A stretch of 64,000 bases of DNA from Nymphalis io (taxonomy: Eukaryota; Arthropoda; Insecta; Lepidoptera; Nymphalidae), in the NCBI RefSeq assembly GCF_905147045.1, contig NC_065910.1, positions 8,680,001-8,744,000 on the forward strand. The letters are read 5' to 3'. Both the position numbers and the translations under genes were made by a program. Of this stretch, positions 1-10,240 are shown one piece after another; position 1 is the first letter of the stretch, and each line of letters begins with the position of its first letter. The notes under the pieces were generated by a model. It worked only from the letters and a program-made list of their open reading frames with translations. It made no database searches and was not told the DNA's origin.

Positions 1-41
1 ATAAAGAAATAACAAGTTTAACATAAATATTTCTCTTTACA

Positions 42-168
42 GAGGTTGCCTCGAAGAGATGCACTGTAAGCGACAAGGCCGCCTTTGCATACTAAATGTA
101 CTACTTGTTATCATATGTTATTATATGTTTGTAAATTGTGTGCAATAAATTATAAATAAATAATTAAA
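42..168 (+). mobile_element. Family E: LINE 3'-end-like tail
   Basis: A short GC-richer head (AGGTTGCCTCGAAGAGAT, then a GCGACAAGGCCGCC block) runs into an AT-rich tail ending in AATAAA and TAAATAAATAA. The same layout recurs at 53599-53737, where the head forms a small hairpin. This matches the style of 3' ends common in lepidopteran non-LTR retrotransposons; the parent clade is not assigned. Confidence 0.5.
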
Positions 169-170
169 GT

Positions 171-500
171 TTACCTATAATTTGTAAGCTGTAGTTTAGT
201 TGCACACACGCAAGATCTAGTCCATCACATTCCTTCAATTTTTTCTTCAACGACTAAATACTATATGTATTATTGTAATCATGTTTAGATTATTTACCTT
301 TAGTGTTTTAAAGTGCTTTATATGCATTAAAATTATTTAAATTAAGAACGTTAATCAGTATATACGAATCAAAGTTGATAATATAACTGTACAAATCATG
401 ATCGCAGGGCATAGTAGCAATAATGCTAGCAGCATTTTTCTCAAATCACCAGTGGTGGCAATAAGAGAGTGTTATGTTTTATTGATTAATATATGGTATA
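171..500. other. AT-rich, nothing recognised
   Basis: No repeat family, convincing ORF or RNA gene is visible here. Confidence 0.5.
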
Positions 501-800
501 CTGGTGGTAGAGCTTTGTTAAAGCTCGTCTGGGTAGGTACCACCCACTTATCAGATATTCTACCGCAAAACAGCAGTACTTGATATTGTTGTGTTCCGGT
601 TTGAAGGGTGAGTGAGCCAGTGTAATTACAGGCACAAGGGACATAACATCTTAGTTCCCAAGGTTGGTGGCGCATTGGCGATGTAGGTGATGGTTAAAGT
701 TTCTTACAATGCCATTGTCTATGGGTGTTGGTGACCACTTACTATCAGGTGGCCCATATGCTCGTCCACCTTCCTATTCTATTAATAAATTAATAAATAA
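501..800 (+). mobile_element. Family A retroposon, full length
   Basis: This is a near-complete family A copy. It starts with CTGGTGGTAGAGCTTTG, passes through the conserved blocks GTACCACCCACTTATCAGA, GGTGAGTGAGCCAGTG and GGTTGGTGGCGCATTGG, and ends in a CTATTCTATTAATAAAT tail with repeated AATA units. The variable A-rich tail argues for copying through RNA. Short ORFs on either strand are repeat-derived and recur in every copy. Confidence 0.8.
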
Positions 801-1486
801 ATACTCGATTCACTCGTGATATGATATCGGTGATGATAACACTTCGACTCACTCGTGATATCGGTGATACGATGTTGCGTGTTGCCTTTAAAAGTTACTG
901 GTGTTCTCTACTGTTCGCTTAGTTAAAATTCAACCATAATCATCATTGAAGCTTTGAGGATAGTATATATGAATTTGCTTGTTCTGAATATATATATTAT
1001 TTTTTTTTTTTATTGTTCATTTTTTATTTTTAACAATATCAACAAATAAAAAGAAAATCGGTTGACAAGCTGAGAAGAACAAAAGGCCTAATCTTTGCCT
1101 AATTTTATAAATGTTTTTATTATTATAATAATAAATGGTAATGTGACATTTTACTATTTGACATTTCACTGTCGTGTTTCTGTCAAGTTACAGAATGGCT
1201 CTTGTCCTAAATTACACCAGATAAAATTTAAGAATAAAATTGTCACGATATATTTTTGTAAGCATTTTATGTATTTTCTTTTAAGGTTCAATAACAAATG
1301 CACGGACAAGAAACAACCCTAAATATCTAAGTGAAGTTGGTCGCTACTTAGTGCCAAACTTTGTGTAATTAAACGACACTGTGTTAGTATCTATTGGAAA
1401 TTTGCACGTCTTTTCCGTTGTTTATTGAAAGGCGTAAATGCCGGCGAAATATGAAAACTGGAAATAATATAACAAGATGAAATGAA
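801..1486. other. AT-rich; short local duplication
   Basis: An imperfect direct repeat around ACTCGTGATAT...ATCGGTGAT lies at about 806-872. A poly-T run sits near 990-1010. Nothing else is recognised. Confidence 0.45.
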
Positions 1487-1643
1487 GATTGCGGATTCAA
1501 TACCGGTCACGCAGTGAATATTCATATGTTTAACTTGTGCTTATAATTCATCCCATACTTGGCGGCCACGGAAGCATTGTAAGGAAAACTGGATGTGTCA
1601 AATTTCACTAAAATTTGAAGGAGCGGCATAGTGGAATAAATGT
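1487..1643 (+). mobile_element. Metulj-type SINE, degraded
   Basis: A box-B-like GGATTCAATACC is followed by the family's AATTCATCCCATACTTGGC and TGTCAAATTTCACTAAAATT segments. Internal parts are missing compared with other copies. It abuts a family A tail at 1644. Confidence 0.5.
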
Positions 1644-1811
1644 TAGTGTAACTACAGGCAAGGGGAACATGACATCTTAGTTCCCATGGCTGGTGGCGCA
1701 TTGGCGATGCATGGAATGGTTAATATTTCTTATAATGCCAATGTTGATGGGCGATTGCGTCTTACCATCAGGTGGCCCATTTACCTATCCGCCTACTTAT
1801 TATATAAAAAA
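1644..1811 (+). mobile_element. Family A, 5'-truncated
   Basis: Only the distal half is present: GTGTAACTACAGG, GGTGGCGCATTGGCGATG, CATCAGGTGGCCCAT and an A-run tail. 5' truncation fits target-primed reverse transcription. Confidence 0.7.
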
Positions 1812-2295
1812 ACACTATTTGATGTATGTATCACTGAAATATAATTATTATATTCAAAGGCACATATCACTTACTATAATTTCACGATCGTATTGCTGTA
1901 CATGTCTAGGCGTAATGCCTCTCTAGTATGCCATTTGTGTACGTTAGTATTTTAAAGATGCATAAATGTCTCGGAAGCTAGTGAATAATAAAACTCTCAC
2001 AGATTTAGTCGTAACTCAGCTATTTAAATGCTAAAGCTTTTTAACTTTTAAATCTATCGTATCGAAAACAAGTTGCTCAGTAGTAGGATACTTACAGGCT
2101 GGTTATTTATTTTATTTAACTTTTTTATGTATAACGGAGAGATTAATACATACTTTTTAATTTGATGAAAACCAACCTTTCAATTCAGTTTTACAGAAAA
2201 GTATTTTTAAGAAAAATCTTACAACATGGGTAACCAAAAGTTATGAAATATTAACGAAATTATAAAAGGGATTAATTTACAAATAAAAAAAATGA
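1812..2295. other. AT-rich, nothing recognised
   Basis: No family, ORF or RNA signal that I can support. Confidence 0.45.
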
Positions 2296-2560
2296 CTGGC
2301 CAGTTGGCGTCGTTGGTAGATACTTCTCTTTCACGCCGAAGTTTGTGGGTTCGATTCCCACTCAGGACAAACATTTGTGTGCATGAACATATCTGTCCTG
2401 AGTCTAGGTGTAATTATCTATATAAGTATGTATTTTCAAAAGAAAAGTAGTATAAGTAGCATATCAGTTGTCTGTTTTCCATAGCACAAGCTCTGCTTAA
2501 TTTGGGATCAGATGGCCGTATATAAATATTGTCCCAGGATATCATTATTATTATAAAAAA
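2296..2560 (+). mobile_element. Family C tRNA-derived SINE
   Basis: The head carries a box-A-like TTGGCGTCGTTGGTAGA and a near-canonical box B, GGTTCGATTCC (2348-2358), so transcription by RNA polymerase III is likely for the parent. The body includes GTGTAATTATCTATATAAG and GGGATCAGATGGCCGT, and the tail is ATT-rich. Copies recur at 33205, 51922 and 55664. Confidence 0.75.
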
Positions 2561-3663
2561 ATATTATTATATTATACTTACAACATGAAAAGGTTTTCTG
2601 ATACATTATACACTATAGAGAATTAACCTTAAAGAAGCTTAAATCCGACAAATGAACCTCCATTTCGTTTCGCCCACAAACGTAAATTTAACTAACCAAG
2701 TGTGGGATAGTGACCGAATGAACGAGCACCATTTTAGAGATGAATGAGAACTCGTTCATCCTACTTGTTTCCGGTCCCATTTTAATTAATCGCGACGCGT
2801 AACTGCTCTGCGGTGAAAGATTTTAACTGACTCTGTTTTTAGATAAAGACTTATAAATCGATAGATACGTATGAACTTAATAAATGATCAATTTTATAAT
2901 AATACTGGGAAAATAATACCGAATGGTTTCTTTATGAATGATCAATTTGAAACAACAAAACATTCAGTGTGAATATGAATCACAATAATTTTAACATTTT
3001 ATAATTTATTTACATAAAAATATATGTCTTGGGTGGTTTATGATTGATACATAACTTAACATTTGAAATTGAAATACAAAGGTTTTATGAAACTCAGTAT
3101 TTACACTGCTCGATCAATTACTTTTAGCATATAACTATATAATTTATATTATATTTATTAATATATTATCATAATCTATTGTTTGTATAATACATAGGTA
3201 CATAATATTTTTTTTTATTTTTAGTCAGTATAAAAAAAAGCCTTTGGCATTTCTAGTAATTTTTAAACTCTTCTAAGTATTAAATAACACGGGACGGGCG
3301 TATCCGGTGGCGTATACTCAGAGTTCAGACTTTGCGTTGTTTTCAACGGTTTTTATTTTTTTATTTCTATAAGAAACTTTATAACAATAAGTTGAATATT
3401 TTATCTCTATGGGTATTTTATAAAAGGTTGACAGTTTAAGTTATGCTTGACCAAATTGCAAAAACCTATTTTTTCTTAATCAGCATATATTACAGATAAG
3501 ATATAAAGCATTTTCTATTTATTTTGAGAAAAAAGTAATTAATTTTTAATACTCGACCTTTAATTAATATAAATATTACATTATCAATATACTGAATTAC
3601 TGGTAAAGCATCCTATTGTCGTGCGGCTGAAATTAGTGTTTTATACAATATTAAAAGTAAAGT
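2561..3663. other. Unassigned AT-rich stretch
   Basis: About 1.1 kb with several A/T runs. No coding signal or known repeat is recognised. Confidence 0.45.
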
Positions 3664-3760
3664 AACAGCATGATAATATCCCACTGCTGGGTTAAGGCTT
3701 TCTCTCCTTTTTTAGAAGTAAAAGTTCTTCTTACTTACTCCACCACGCTAGTCCAATACG
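3664..3760 (-). mobile_element. Metulj-type SINE tail fragment
   Basis: Minus-strand pieces such as CCCACTGCTGGGTTAAGG and CTCCACCACGCTAGTCCAAT match the 3' half of other copies. The remainder is lost. Confidence 0.55.
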
Positions 3761-3802
3761 GGCTGGTATTTGCGCGAAATCGGTTAAAATTCTCATTCTG
3801 AT

Positions 3803-3829
3803 GGCGGGGATGCAGACCGGCTCCCCGCC
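3803..3829. other. GC-rich hairpin
   Basis: GGCGGGGA (3803-3810) and TCCCCGCC (3822-3829) form a perfect 8-bp stem with an 11-nt loop, in an otherwise AT-rich region between two SINE fragments. It is probably part of an unidentified retroelement. Confidence 0.4.
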
Positions 3830-3868
3830 TTCGTCGGCTCACTTAGTAGCTACGGACCCTCCTATATA

Positions 3869-4185
3869 GTCGAGATGGCCCAGTGGTAAGAACGCCTGAA
3901 TCTTAACCGATGAACGTAGGTTCAAACCGCGGGCAAGCACCACTGAATTTGCATGTGCTTAATTTGTGATTATAATTCATCTCGTGCTTTTCGGTGAAGG
4001 AAAACATCGTGAGGAAACCTGCATGTTTCTAATTTCATCGAAATTCTGCCACATGTGTATTCCACCAACCCGCATTGGAGCAGCGTGGTGGAATAAGCTC
4101 CAAAACTTCTTCTCAAAAAGGGAAGAGGAGGCCTTAGCCCAGCAGTGGGACATTTACAGGCTGTTACTTACTTACTTACTTACAT
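3869..4185 (+). mobile_element. Metulj-type SINE, full length
   Basis: The tRNA-like head GTCGAGATGGCCCAGTGG (box A region) and GGTTCAAACC (box B) are followed by the conserved body (AATTCATCTCGTGCTT, GAGGAAACCTGCATG, CCGCATTGGAGCAGCGTGG, GGCCTTAGCCCAGCAGTGGG). It ends in a TTAC tandem tail. One body frame is open for about 80 codons, but that is a property of the repeat and not a gene. Confidence 0.8.
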
Positions 4186-4811
4186 GTTATATATGCTTAT
4201 CTAAGCAATAATTTAAGTAAAATACTAATGAAATTTAGTGTAAAAGTATAACTTATGAGTTTCTTGTCTGTTCTCATCGGTGAAGTCTACATTTCGTACC
4301 GATGGTCGCTTTACATTCAAATTGATTGATAACATGCCGAATGAAAGATATTATAAAAATATTTAATAATCAAAATACAGAACTATCATATGATTAGCTT
4401 CAAAAATGTGTGTATGTGCTTAACAAGAAGAGTATATAGTACGAGTGGACTATGATTCGAATTTATGTACTTATTTAAATAAAGTATTATTTTTTTATTT
4501 GTAATTTTAATACATCAGCTTAAAACGATAATATCGAAATATTACACGTCCGTGTGATTGTAACCAAATCCTACCGTTAAATACCGCTTAAACTAAAGAG
4601 CGTAAATTTAGTTTTACGAAGAATATAATTAAAGTACGATGTACTGTGTGAAATTTCGAAATGAACCGTACGATATTGAACAATTGAATAATTTTCTCTC
4701 ATTAGGGTAATTTTAATGCAAATCGATGCTAACAGTAAAATACGAAAGGTCTATAAGCTGGTTAAGGTTTGTATCATCATATTAAAAATAGTTTGAGAGC
4801 CGATTGACGAC
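4186..4811. other. AT-rich, nothing recognised
   Basis: No repeat family or coding signal supported. Confidence 0.45.
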
Positions 4812-4975
4812 GAGAATTGATGATATGTAAATACCAAACCTGACGCTGACGTCATCTGACGCTCAAAATCTTACGCTGTCGTCATTTGACGCTTGAAATC
4901 TTACGCTTACTCGTATGACACTCGAAATCACTTAGCCTAGCGTGTACCGAGCGCTAAGATGTTTACACATCAATA
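4812..4975 (+). mobile_element. Foldback element with 30-bp internal repeats
   Basis: The ends are inverted copies of one another (GAGAATTGAT...TGTAAA at the left, ATGTTTACACATCAAT at the right), so it resembles a small MITE. Three tandem ~30-bp units (4840-4869, 4870-4899, 4900-4928) begin with C-T-G/T-ACGCT. The first carries the CRE palindrome TGACGTCA. A second copy in opposite orientation lies at 30488-30669 with two units, sharing the subterminal GTACCGAGCGCTAAGATG. It has no coding capacity. Confidence 0.6.
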
Positions 4976-5106
4976 AGTGGGTTTTGATATATCCTTACGA
5001 ATTTTGAATGAAATTTATTTCAACGAATTTAATTATAAAATCGTTAGTTCTGACTATCAACGCACAGCCAAAATTACGAAGCGGCGAAAGCTAAAATTTG
5101 AAACAT

Positions 5107-5405
5107 ATTTTTTTTTTTGTATTATATTATAGGTTGGCGGACGTGCATTTGGGCCACCTGATGGTAAGTGGTCACCAACGCCCATAGACATTGGCATTGT
5201 AAGAAATGTTAACCATTGCTTACATCGCCAATGCGCCACCAACCTTGGGAATTAAGATGTTACGTCACTTGTGCCTGTAATTACACTGGCTCACTCACCC
5301 TTTAAACCGGAACACAACAATAATAAGTATTGCTGTTTTGCGGTAGAATATCTGATGAGTGGGTGGTACCAACCCAGACGGGCTTGCACAAAGCCCTACC
5401 GTCAG
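5107..5405 (-). mobile_element. Family A retroposon, full length
   Basis: A T-run (the A tail on the minus strand) is followed by the complete family A body, ending in GGGCTTGCACAAAGCCCTACC at the head. The divergent tail TATTATATTATAGGTTGG suggests an older subfamily. Confidence 0.8.
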
Positions 5406-5704
5406 TAAATATATTATTTATATTATTATATATTTATTTGATAACAAAATTTTCAAAAGTTAAGCAGAACTTTATATGAATTTTACACGTTTCGGACGTC
5501 ATGACGGGTGAATAGTAAAATTTAATATATAAGACATATATTACAGTTTACTGAATATTATGTCTATGTACAATATATATCTGCTGCCTCGGTGGACAGG
5601 TAAATACAGAGGCGTGTATCTATCAAATTTTACTCATTAAAAAGTAGACGCTTGCTCGGATTTAAGGAAATGACCTTCGTTTTCACGAACTTTTTTAACT
5701 GGGT

Positions 5705-5835
5705 CATCTTCAGTCTCGTGTATATGGTGTAGATGGCTAAGGAGCAGGAAGCTCGCTTGATGGAAAGTAACTACCTCTGTCCATGGACATATGCAACACC
5801 AGGGGATTTGCAGTTGCTGTGCTGGCTGTTAAGAA
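5705..5835 (+). repeat. Unclassified lepidopteran-style repeat
   Basis: A block around GGAGCAGGAAGCTCGCTTGATGG and CCATGGACATATGCAACACC is GC-richer than its flanks and reads like a dispersed repeat I have met in other Lepidoptera. It has no second copy in this window, so the call rests on memory. Confidence 0.3.
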
Positions 5836-5937
5836 AACAAAAAAACCTGATTTATATTACTGCTTTAATTCCAAAAGTTAAATCCTGAGTAAAAGTCATT
5901 TTTTAAGGTTGACTATTATATATTGTTTTTTTATTAT

Positions 5938-6210
5938 AATAGGTATCCACACTGGAAAATGGGGTGATAGTGACTGGCCATTATCGCATAGACATTAGCA
6001 CTATAAGAAATATTACCCATCCTAATATATCGGCAATGCGCCATCAACTTTCGAAACTAAGATGTTATGTCTTTTATGCTTCTAGTTACACTGGCTCACT
6101 CACCCTTCAATCCGGAATACAATAATACTAAGCATTGCTGTTTGGCAGTATATTTTAGGAGTGGGTAGTATCTACCCAGACGGCTTACACAAAATCCTAT
6201 CACCAAGTTT
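5938..6210 (-). mobile_element. Family A, diverged
   Basis: The order of family A blocks is kept but with many substitutions (GCCATCAACTTTCG, CTGGCTCACTCACCC, CAGACGGCTTACACAAAATCC). This is an old copy. Confidence 0.65.
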
Positions 6211-6336
6211 TAAATATTAAATAAACAAGCTATGCCTATATAGTCAAAAAATTAATACTGTATTTTAGTTTCATAAGCATGTTACGTATCGGTGTTAAGG
6301 AGGCTTCGCTAATCCGTGTCGCGTACTAATCCCCAG

Positions 6337-6394
6337 CCGTTATTCCGCGGCGGATTTAGCGTGGATTTGGCGGACGAAGGGCTTATTCAATTAG
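6337..6394 (+). other. Exon-like GC-rich patch (speculative)
   Basis: A TACTAAT-CCCCAG sequence resembling branch point plus acceptor precedes 19 open codons (PLFRGGFSVDLADEGLIQL), which end at a TTAG/GTAACT donor-like site. The composition differs from the AT-rich flanks. There is no partner exon or homology that I recognise, so this may be chance or repeat-derived. Confidence 0.12.
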
Positions 6395-6584
6395 GTAACT
6401 CACTGCTGAAGTGCTCGTCAACAAAATAACGATATTTCTTATACAACGAGACCTTGAATTAAGGATAAGTTTTTATTGAGATAATGAAAATTTAACACAA
6501 GAAAAATCGCGATATTTTTACCTGTGGAACCATATATGTGGTCAGAAATTAAATAAATTTTTTATTAGAGTTTCAGAATTTTAT

Positions 6585-6810
6585 ACTGGAAATCAGACAG
6601 TTGAATTGATCAGCTGAGGGTAAGTAGGCACAAAAGTGCCAACTGATACCAGCTCTGTAAGAAATATAAACATCTTACACATTTAATGAGCGGCCAACCA
6701 CAGGATCAAATACATTATGGTTCACTCACCATTCCGCAAGGCTTGCACGGTATATATGCAACGGTTGCATAACCAGGTACCCATCTAAGTTGACGTAAGC
6801 CCTTCCACTA
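6585..6810 (-). mobile_element. Family A, very old fragment
   Basis: Only scattered blocks remain in the right order (GGTAAGTAGGCAC, CTGTAAGAAATAT, GGTTCACTCACC, AGCCCTTCCAC). Confidence 0.35.
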
Positions 6811-6819
6811 ATTAACAGT

Positions 6820-7028
6820 AACGGCCTGTGAATGTTCCACAGCTGGGCTTAGGAGGCCTAATGTTCCCCCTGAAAATCCCCTGTTTTTTTTGAGTCACTA
6901 TCAAGTACGAGATGAATTATAATCACAATTTAAACACAAATTCAGTGAAAATTCAGTGGTGCTTGCCCGGGTTTAAGCTCACGATCATCGGTTAAGATTC
7001 ACGCGTTCTTACCACTGGGCCATCTCGA
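6820..7028 (-). mobile_element. Metulj-type SINE, internally deleted
   Basis: The tail (ACGGCCTGTGAATGTTCCAC) and head (CCGGGTTTAAGCTCACGATC ... GGGCCATCTCGAT) are both present on the minus strand. About 90 bp of the middle is missing. It is probably not a 5' truncation, because the tRNA head survives. Confidence 0.65.
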
Positions 7029-7186
7029 TTGAACAAAGCTTAAAAAACTAAAACTAAAATATATTGAAACTAACATCACTCAACTGGGTTATAGTTGATA
7101 CCCACCCGGTGACTAAGTGCTATTTATAGTGTCTATGAAAATAGAAAGCTAATATTTTTATTATTAATACAGGCATGAAATACATC

Positions 7187-7480
7187 TGGTGGTAGGGCTT
7201 TGTGCAAGCCCGTCTGGGTAGGTACCACCCACTCATCAGATATTCTACCGCAAAAGAGCAATACTTGATATTGTTGTGTTCCAGTTTGAAGGGTGAGTGA
7301 ACCAGTGTAATTACAGGCACAAGGGACATAAAATCTTAGTTCCCAAGGTTGGTGGCGCATTGGCTATAAGCGATGGTTGACATTTCTTACAATGCCAATG
7401 TCTAAGGGGTTTGGTGACCACTTACCATCAGGTGGCCCATATGCACGTCCACCTTCCTATTCTATAAAAAAAAAAAACAT
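7187..7480 (+). mobile_element. Family A retroposon, full length
   Basis: This copy runs from GGTGGTAGGGCTTTGTGCAA to CTATTCTAT plus a 12-A tail. The head folds as GGTGGTA/TACCACC closing around a GGGCTT...AAGCCC hairpin. It is very close to the copies at 17503, 27787 and 44588, which suggests recent activity. Confidence 0.85.
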
Positions 7481-7730
7481 ATTTTAAATAAATTGAATAT
7501 AATTTTTCCTAAGCCGACGTTGGCAGATGTCTAAATGAGTTCATTGACTTTCCACAAGCCTAATTTGTGTTTATTATATATTTATTTTCACAACATAGAT
7601 ACAAAACACATTGACAAATACAAATACCACAAATCAACAAAATAAAACATCGCTCTAACTTATAAACTTATATGTTTTAAATATATTTCTTCCCTACCCA
7701 TAAAGATACGGCACTGTTGCTCTCTAATGT

Positions 7731-7845
7731 GTAGTGGTAGGGCTTTGTGCAAGCTCTATAGGGTAGATACCACCCAGTAAACACATATTCCACCAAGCAA
7801 TAATACCTAAAATTATTGTGTTTTAAGCTGAATGTGTGTAAGACA
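7731..7845 (+). mobile_element. Family A head fragment
   Basis: The head GTGGTAGGGCTTTGTGCAAG is intact, then the body decays after ACCACCCAG and stops. This is unlike the usual 5' truncation, so it is probably a later deletion. Confidence 0.55.
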
Positions 7846-8486
7846 TCTATGGACGGTTATACTTATGTTTCTATATAAAAATAACGTTAAAAATATTTTT
7901 CTAAGCGGCTTAGAAGGATATTGTGAAAAATATTAGACGCTCATATCAAATAACCTTCATATATAATATAGTGTGGGCTTATGAAATCCATATTAATGGC
8001 CTTAGTACCAATACTACACCGCGGGGCGTATATTATATAGCAATATTTTCAACATTCTTGGAAATGAATAAGTATGCGCCATTAGTCTTTGGTGATAGCA
8101 ATATAGATCAATCAATGCTTAGTACATTCAGATATATACATAAAAGCATGAATCTGAGTCTGGTTATAAGGATATTGAAGACAAGATAAAATTTTGGTGT
8201 ATCTTATTTTTGCCCGCGTTGAATGAAACCTGATTTTGAATGAGTTAAAGAATGAATGAAAAAGCATTCATTTGACATTAAATTAATTATTTTTTTAAGG
8301 TTACTAAATACCTATTTCGTAAATGAGTTTTTGGAATAGTTTTTTGATTGTTAATTGAAATGTTTGTAAGTTTTTTAGTTATGAATGGGGCGAACACCTT
8401 GAGATTATTTAGATATTATTATAGTTATATTTAAAGTAAATTAGGTACAAAACAAACGGTTTGTAAAGATTTAATTCATGAAGGTT
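7846..8486. other. Unassigned AT-rich stretch
   Basis: One 88-codon frame (7923-8189, plus) has AT-driven composition and no recognisable domain. I do not call it a gene. Confidence 0.4.
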
Positions 8487-8781
8487 AAATTCAAGGTTCA
8501 TTGCCGACATCGCGCTTAGAATTAGCTCACTGAAGTGGAAGTAGGCTGGTCATGTCTCCAGGCGCATTGATGGCCGATGGAGCCTACACGTGTTGGAGTG
8601 GAGACCACGCTTAGGCAAACGTAGTGTAGGACGCCCTGTGACAAGATGGGCCGACGATTTAAAAAAGCTGGCAGGTTCGGGATGGATGCGGACTGCCCAA
8701 GATCGGGATGGTTGGCGTTCTATGGGGGAGGCTTTCGTCCAGCAGTGGACGGCAAAAGGCTGAAAAAAAAAATTCAAGGTT
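8487..8781 (+). mobile_element. RTE-clade LINE, 5'-truncated insertion
   Basis: This is the extreme C-terminus of an RTE polyprotein. From 8506 the frame reads DIALRISSLKWK, stop, AGHVSRR..., RPRLGKRSVGRP, DDLKKLAGSGWM and GEAFVQQW to TGA at 8761-8763, followed by an A run. Perfect 12-bp copies of AAATTCAAGGTT (8487-8498 and 8770-8781) flank it as a TSD. The single stop replaces a codon that is Trp in the related copy at 34.8 kb. This is a dead-on-arrival insertion that is not very old, from a different subfamily than the long RTE. Confidence 0.88.
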
Positions 8782-9351
8782 ATCAGTAAGGAATATTCTA
8801 TCGAGTTGAAACAACCAGAAAATCATTAGCTACTCGTTTTTCGTTAATTACATTTTGTATGTATATCAATTTAATAGAATAATTATTATATATATGAGGA
8901 TATAAGATAGGCTTACATAAAATATTAATTTCACTCGTGCGAAGTCCGGATGGGCTATGAGTAGTTCAGTATATCGGTAATATAATATTTAAGATAAGAA
9001 TTTGTAGCTTCTAGATATTTTTAAGCAAATTTTCTTTACTAATACCAAGAACATGATTTCGCTTGTCACGTTTAAAATGTTAACCGCACCTAATTACATA
9101 ATAATATTATATTTCATACGCTTCTTTGATATAAATATTAGGTCCTTACAAATGAAATTAGCGTTTTGTCGTACTGAACATTTTGATCTAAAATATCTCC
9201 TATTAAGAATTCTAAATTCAAATTTATAAATTCGTTTAGCTGGTAAATTGAGTTTTGAAAACAGTCATTCATTTGTTTTTTCCTCATTATTTTTTTCTTT
9301 GGCGTCGCTTATTACCGCACAATGTAAAACATGAAATATCGGTATATTTAC
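8782..9351. other. AT-rich, nothing recognised
   Basis: No family or coding signal that I can support. Confidence 0.4.
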
Positions 9352-9537
9352 GAGTACGAGTTCTACCGTGGCATCGGTGCTGCAGAAACAGCTCGAAGAA
9401 AGAAACCTTCAGAACTAACCCCGTGGACGGCCGGAGACCAAAGTAGAAAATGAAGAATTAAAGGCTATTGTGGAAGCGGATCCATCACAAAGCACTTCAG
9501 TGATAGCTGCAGGCTTCGGGGTAAGTGATAAAACTTG
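9352..9537 (+). pseudogene. mariner transposase N-terminal remnant
   Basis: One frame gives EFYRGIGAAETARR (from about 9358). After a frame change, from 9410, another gives QN-stop-PRGRPETKVENEEL and then KAIVEADPSQSTSVIAAG up to SDKT. Both pieces match the DNA-binding region of mariner-family (Tc1/mariner) transposases. The stretch expected between them, including most of the first helix-turn-helix, is deleted. The catalytic domain is not recognisable downstream. The copy is non-functional; family assignment is from memory of the motif. Confidence 0.7.
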
Positions 9538-10240
9538 AACTTGACCTAATATAATCTATAGTCTTCTTTTGTGCTGAGTTTTAAATTTTGCCCGGTTTTT
9601 TAAAGGATTAAGTAACTAATCTAACTTTTTTTCCTTTCCACCTCATAGCATGGTGCGTTAGAGTTTGTCATTCTTTTATCGTGCGAGAAACTTGGATACC
9701 AAAAATGTACTTCATTTCAAATATTAATTATATCTAAAGATATTCTTCAAATCATTCATATCATATTCTTTTTTGGAAATCCTAAATAAACTTAGTTTAT
9801 TTAATTACTAACTTTTGACCAAGTTTATGACGAGACTTTATTTGGTAAGGACTTACATGAAAAAATAAAAGCTTCCAAGGCGATTGAAAAACAATGGCTT
9901 CAGATTAAAAAAGCCTCAAACAAACCATCGATTTCCAGTGTTTCTATTCAGCTGCAGGGATTCGAAATCGCTACCAGGAAAACTGGTCAGGTTCATCGCC
10001 TGCAATCATTAAAAAGGATGTAGATTACAGTTCCAACAGACGCGTCCTGACGGTATTGACACAGTTATGTTGGTTGATTGATCATGATGATAGATGCTGG
10101 TCACAAAATAAAAATAATTGTAAATACTTGATTTGTTTCGTAACGACTCCTTTATACTCATTTTATCGAAACTTGTTTGGTATAAAATTCAAAAATAAAC
10201 ATTTTTTATAAAAAAAAAAACGGATATGATTTTAGCTATA
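9538..10240. other. Unassigned; possible decayed transposon interior
   Basis: The stretch at about 9823-10040 is less AT-rich than its surroundings and could be more distal transposon sequence, but no frame gives a motif I can name. An A run lies at about 10210-10219. Confidence 0.3.

Noticed and set aside
501..800. CRISPR-like or satellite array from the many family A copies
   Set aside because: Copies are dispersed in both orientations with unrelated flanks; there is no regular spacer pattern, and the DNA is clearly eukaryotic.
2296..2370. tRNA gene
   Set aside because: The box A and box B-like sequences belong to a SINE head; there is no foldable complete tRNA with an anticodon arm, and the sequence runs on into the SINE body.
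3869..3945. tRNA gene at the Metulj-type head
   Set aside because: Same reason: a SINE-derived head repeated many times in the window, without a full cloverleaf.
7187..7480. Helitron origin for family A, because a hairpin lies near one end
   Set aside because: The end lacks a CTRR terminus and the other end has no TC start; a variable A-rich tail and 5' truncations fit retroposition better.
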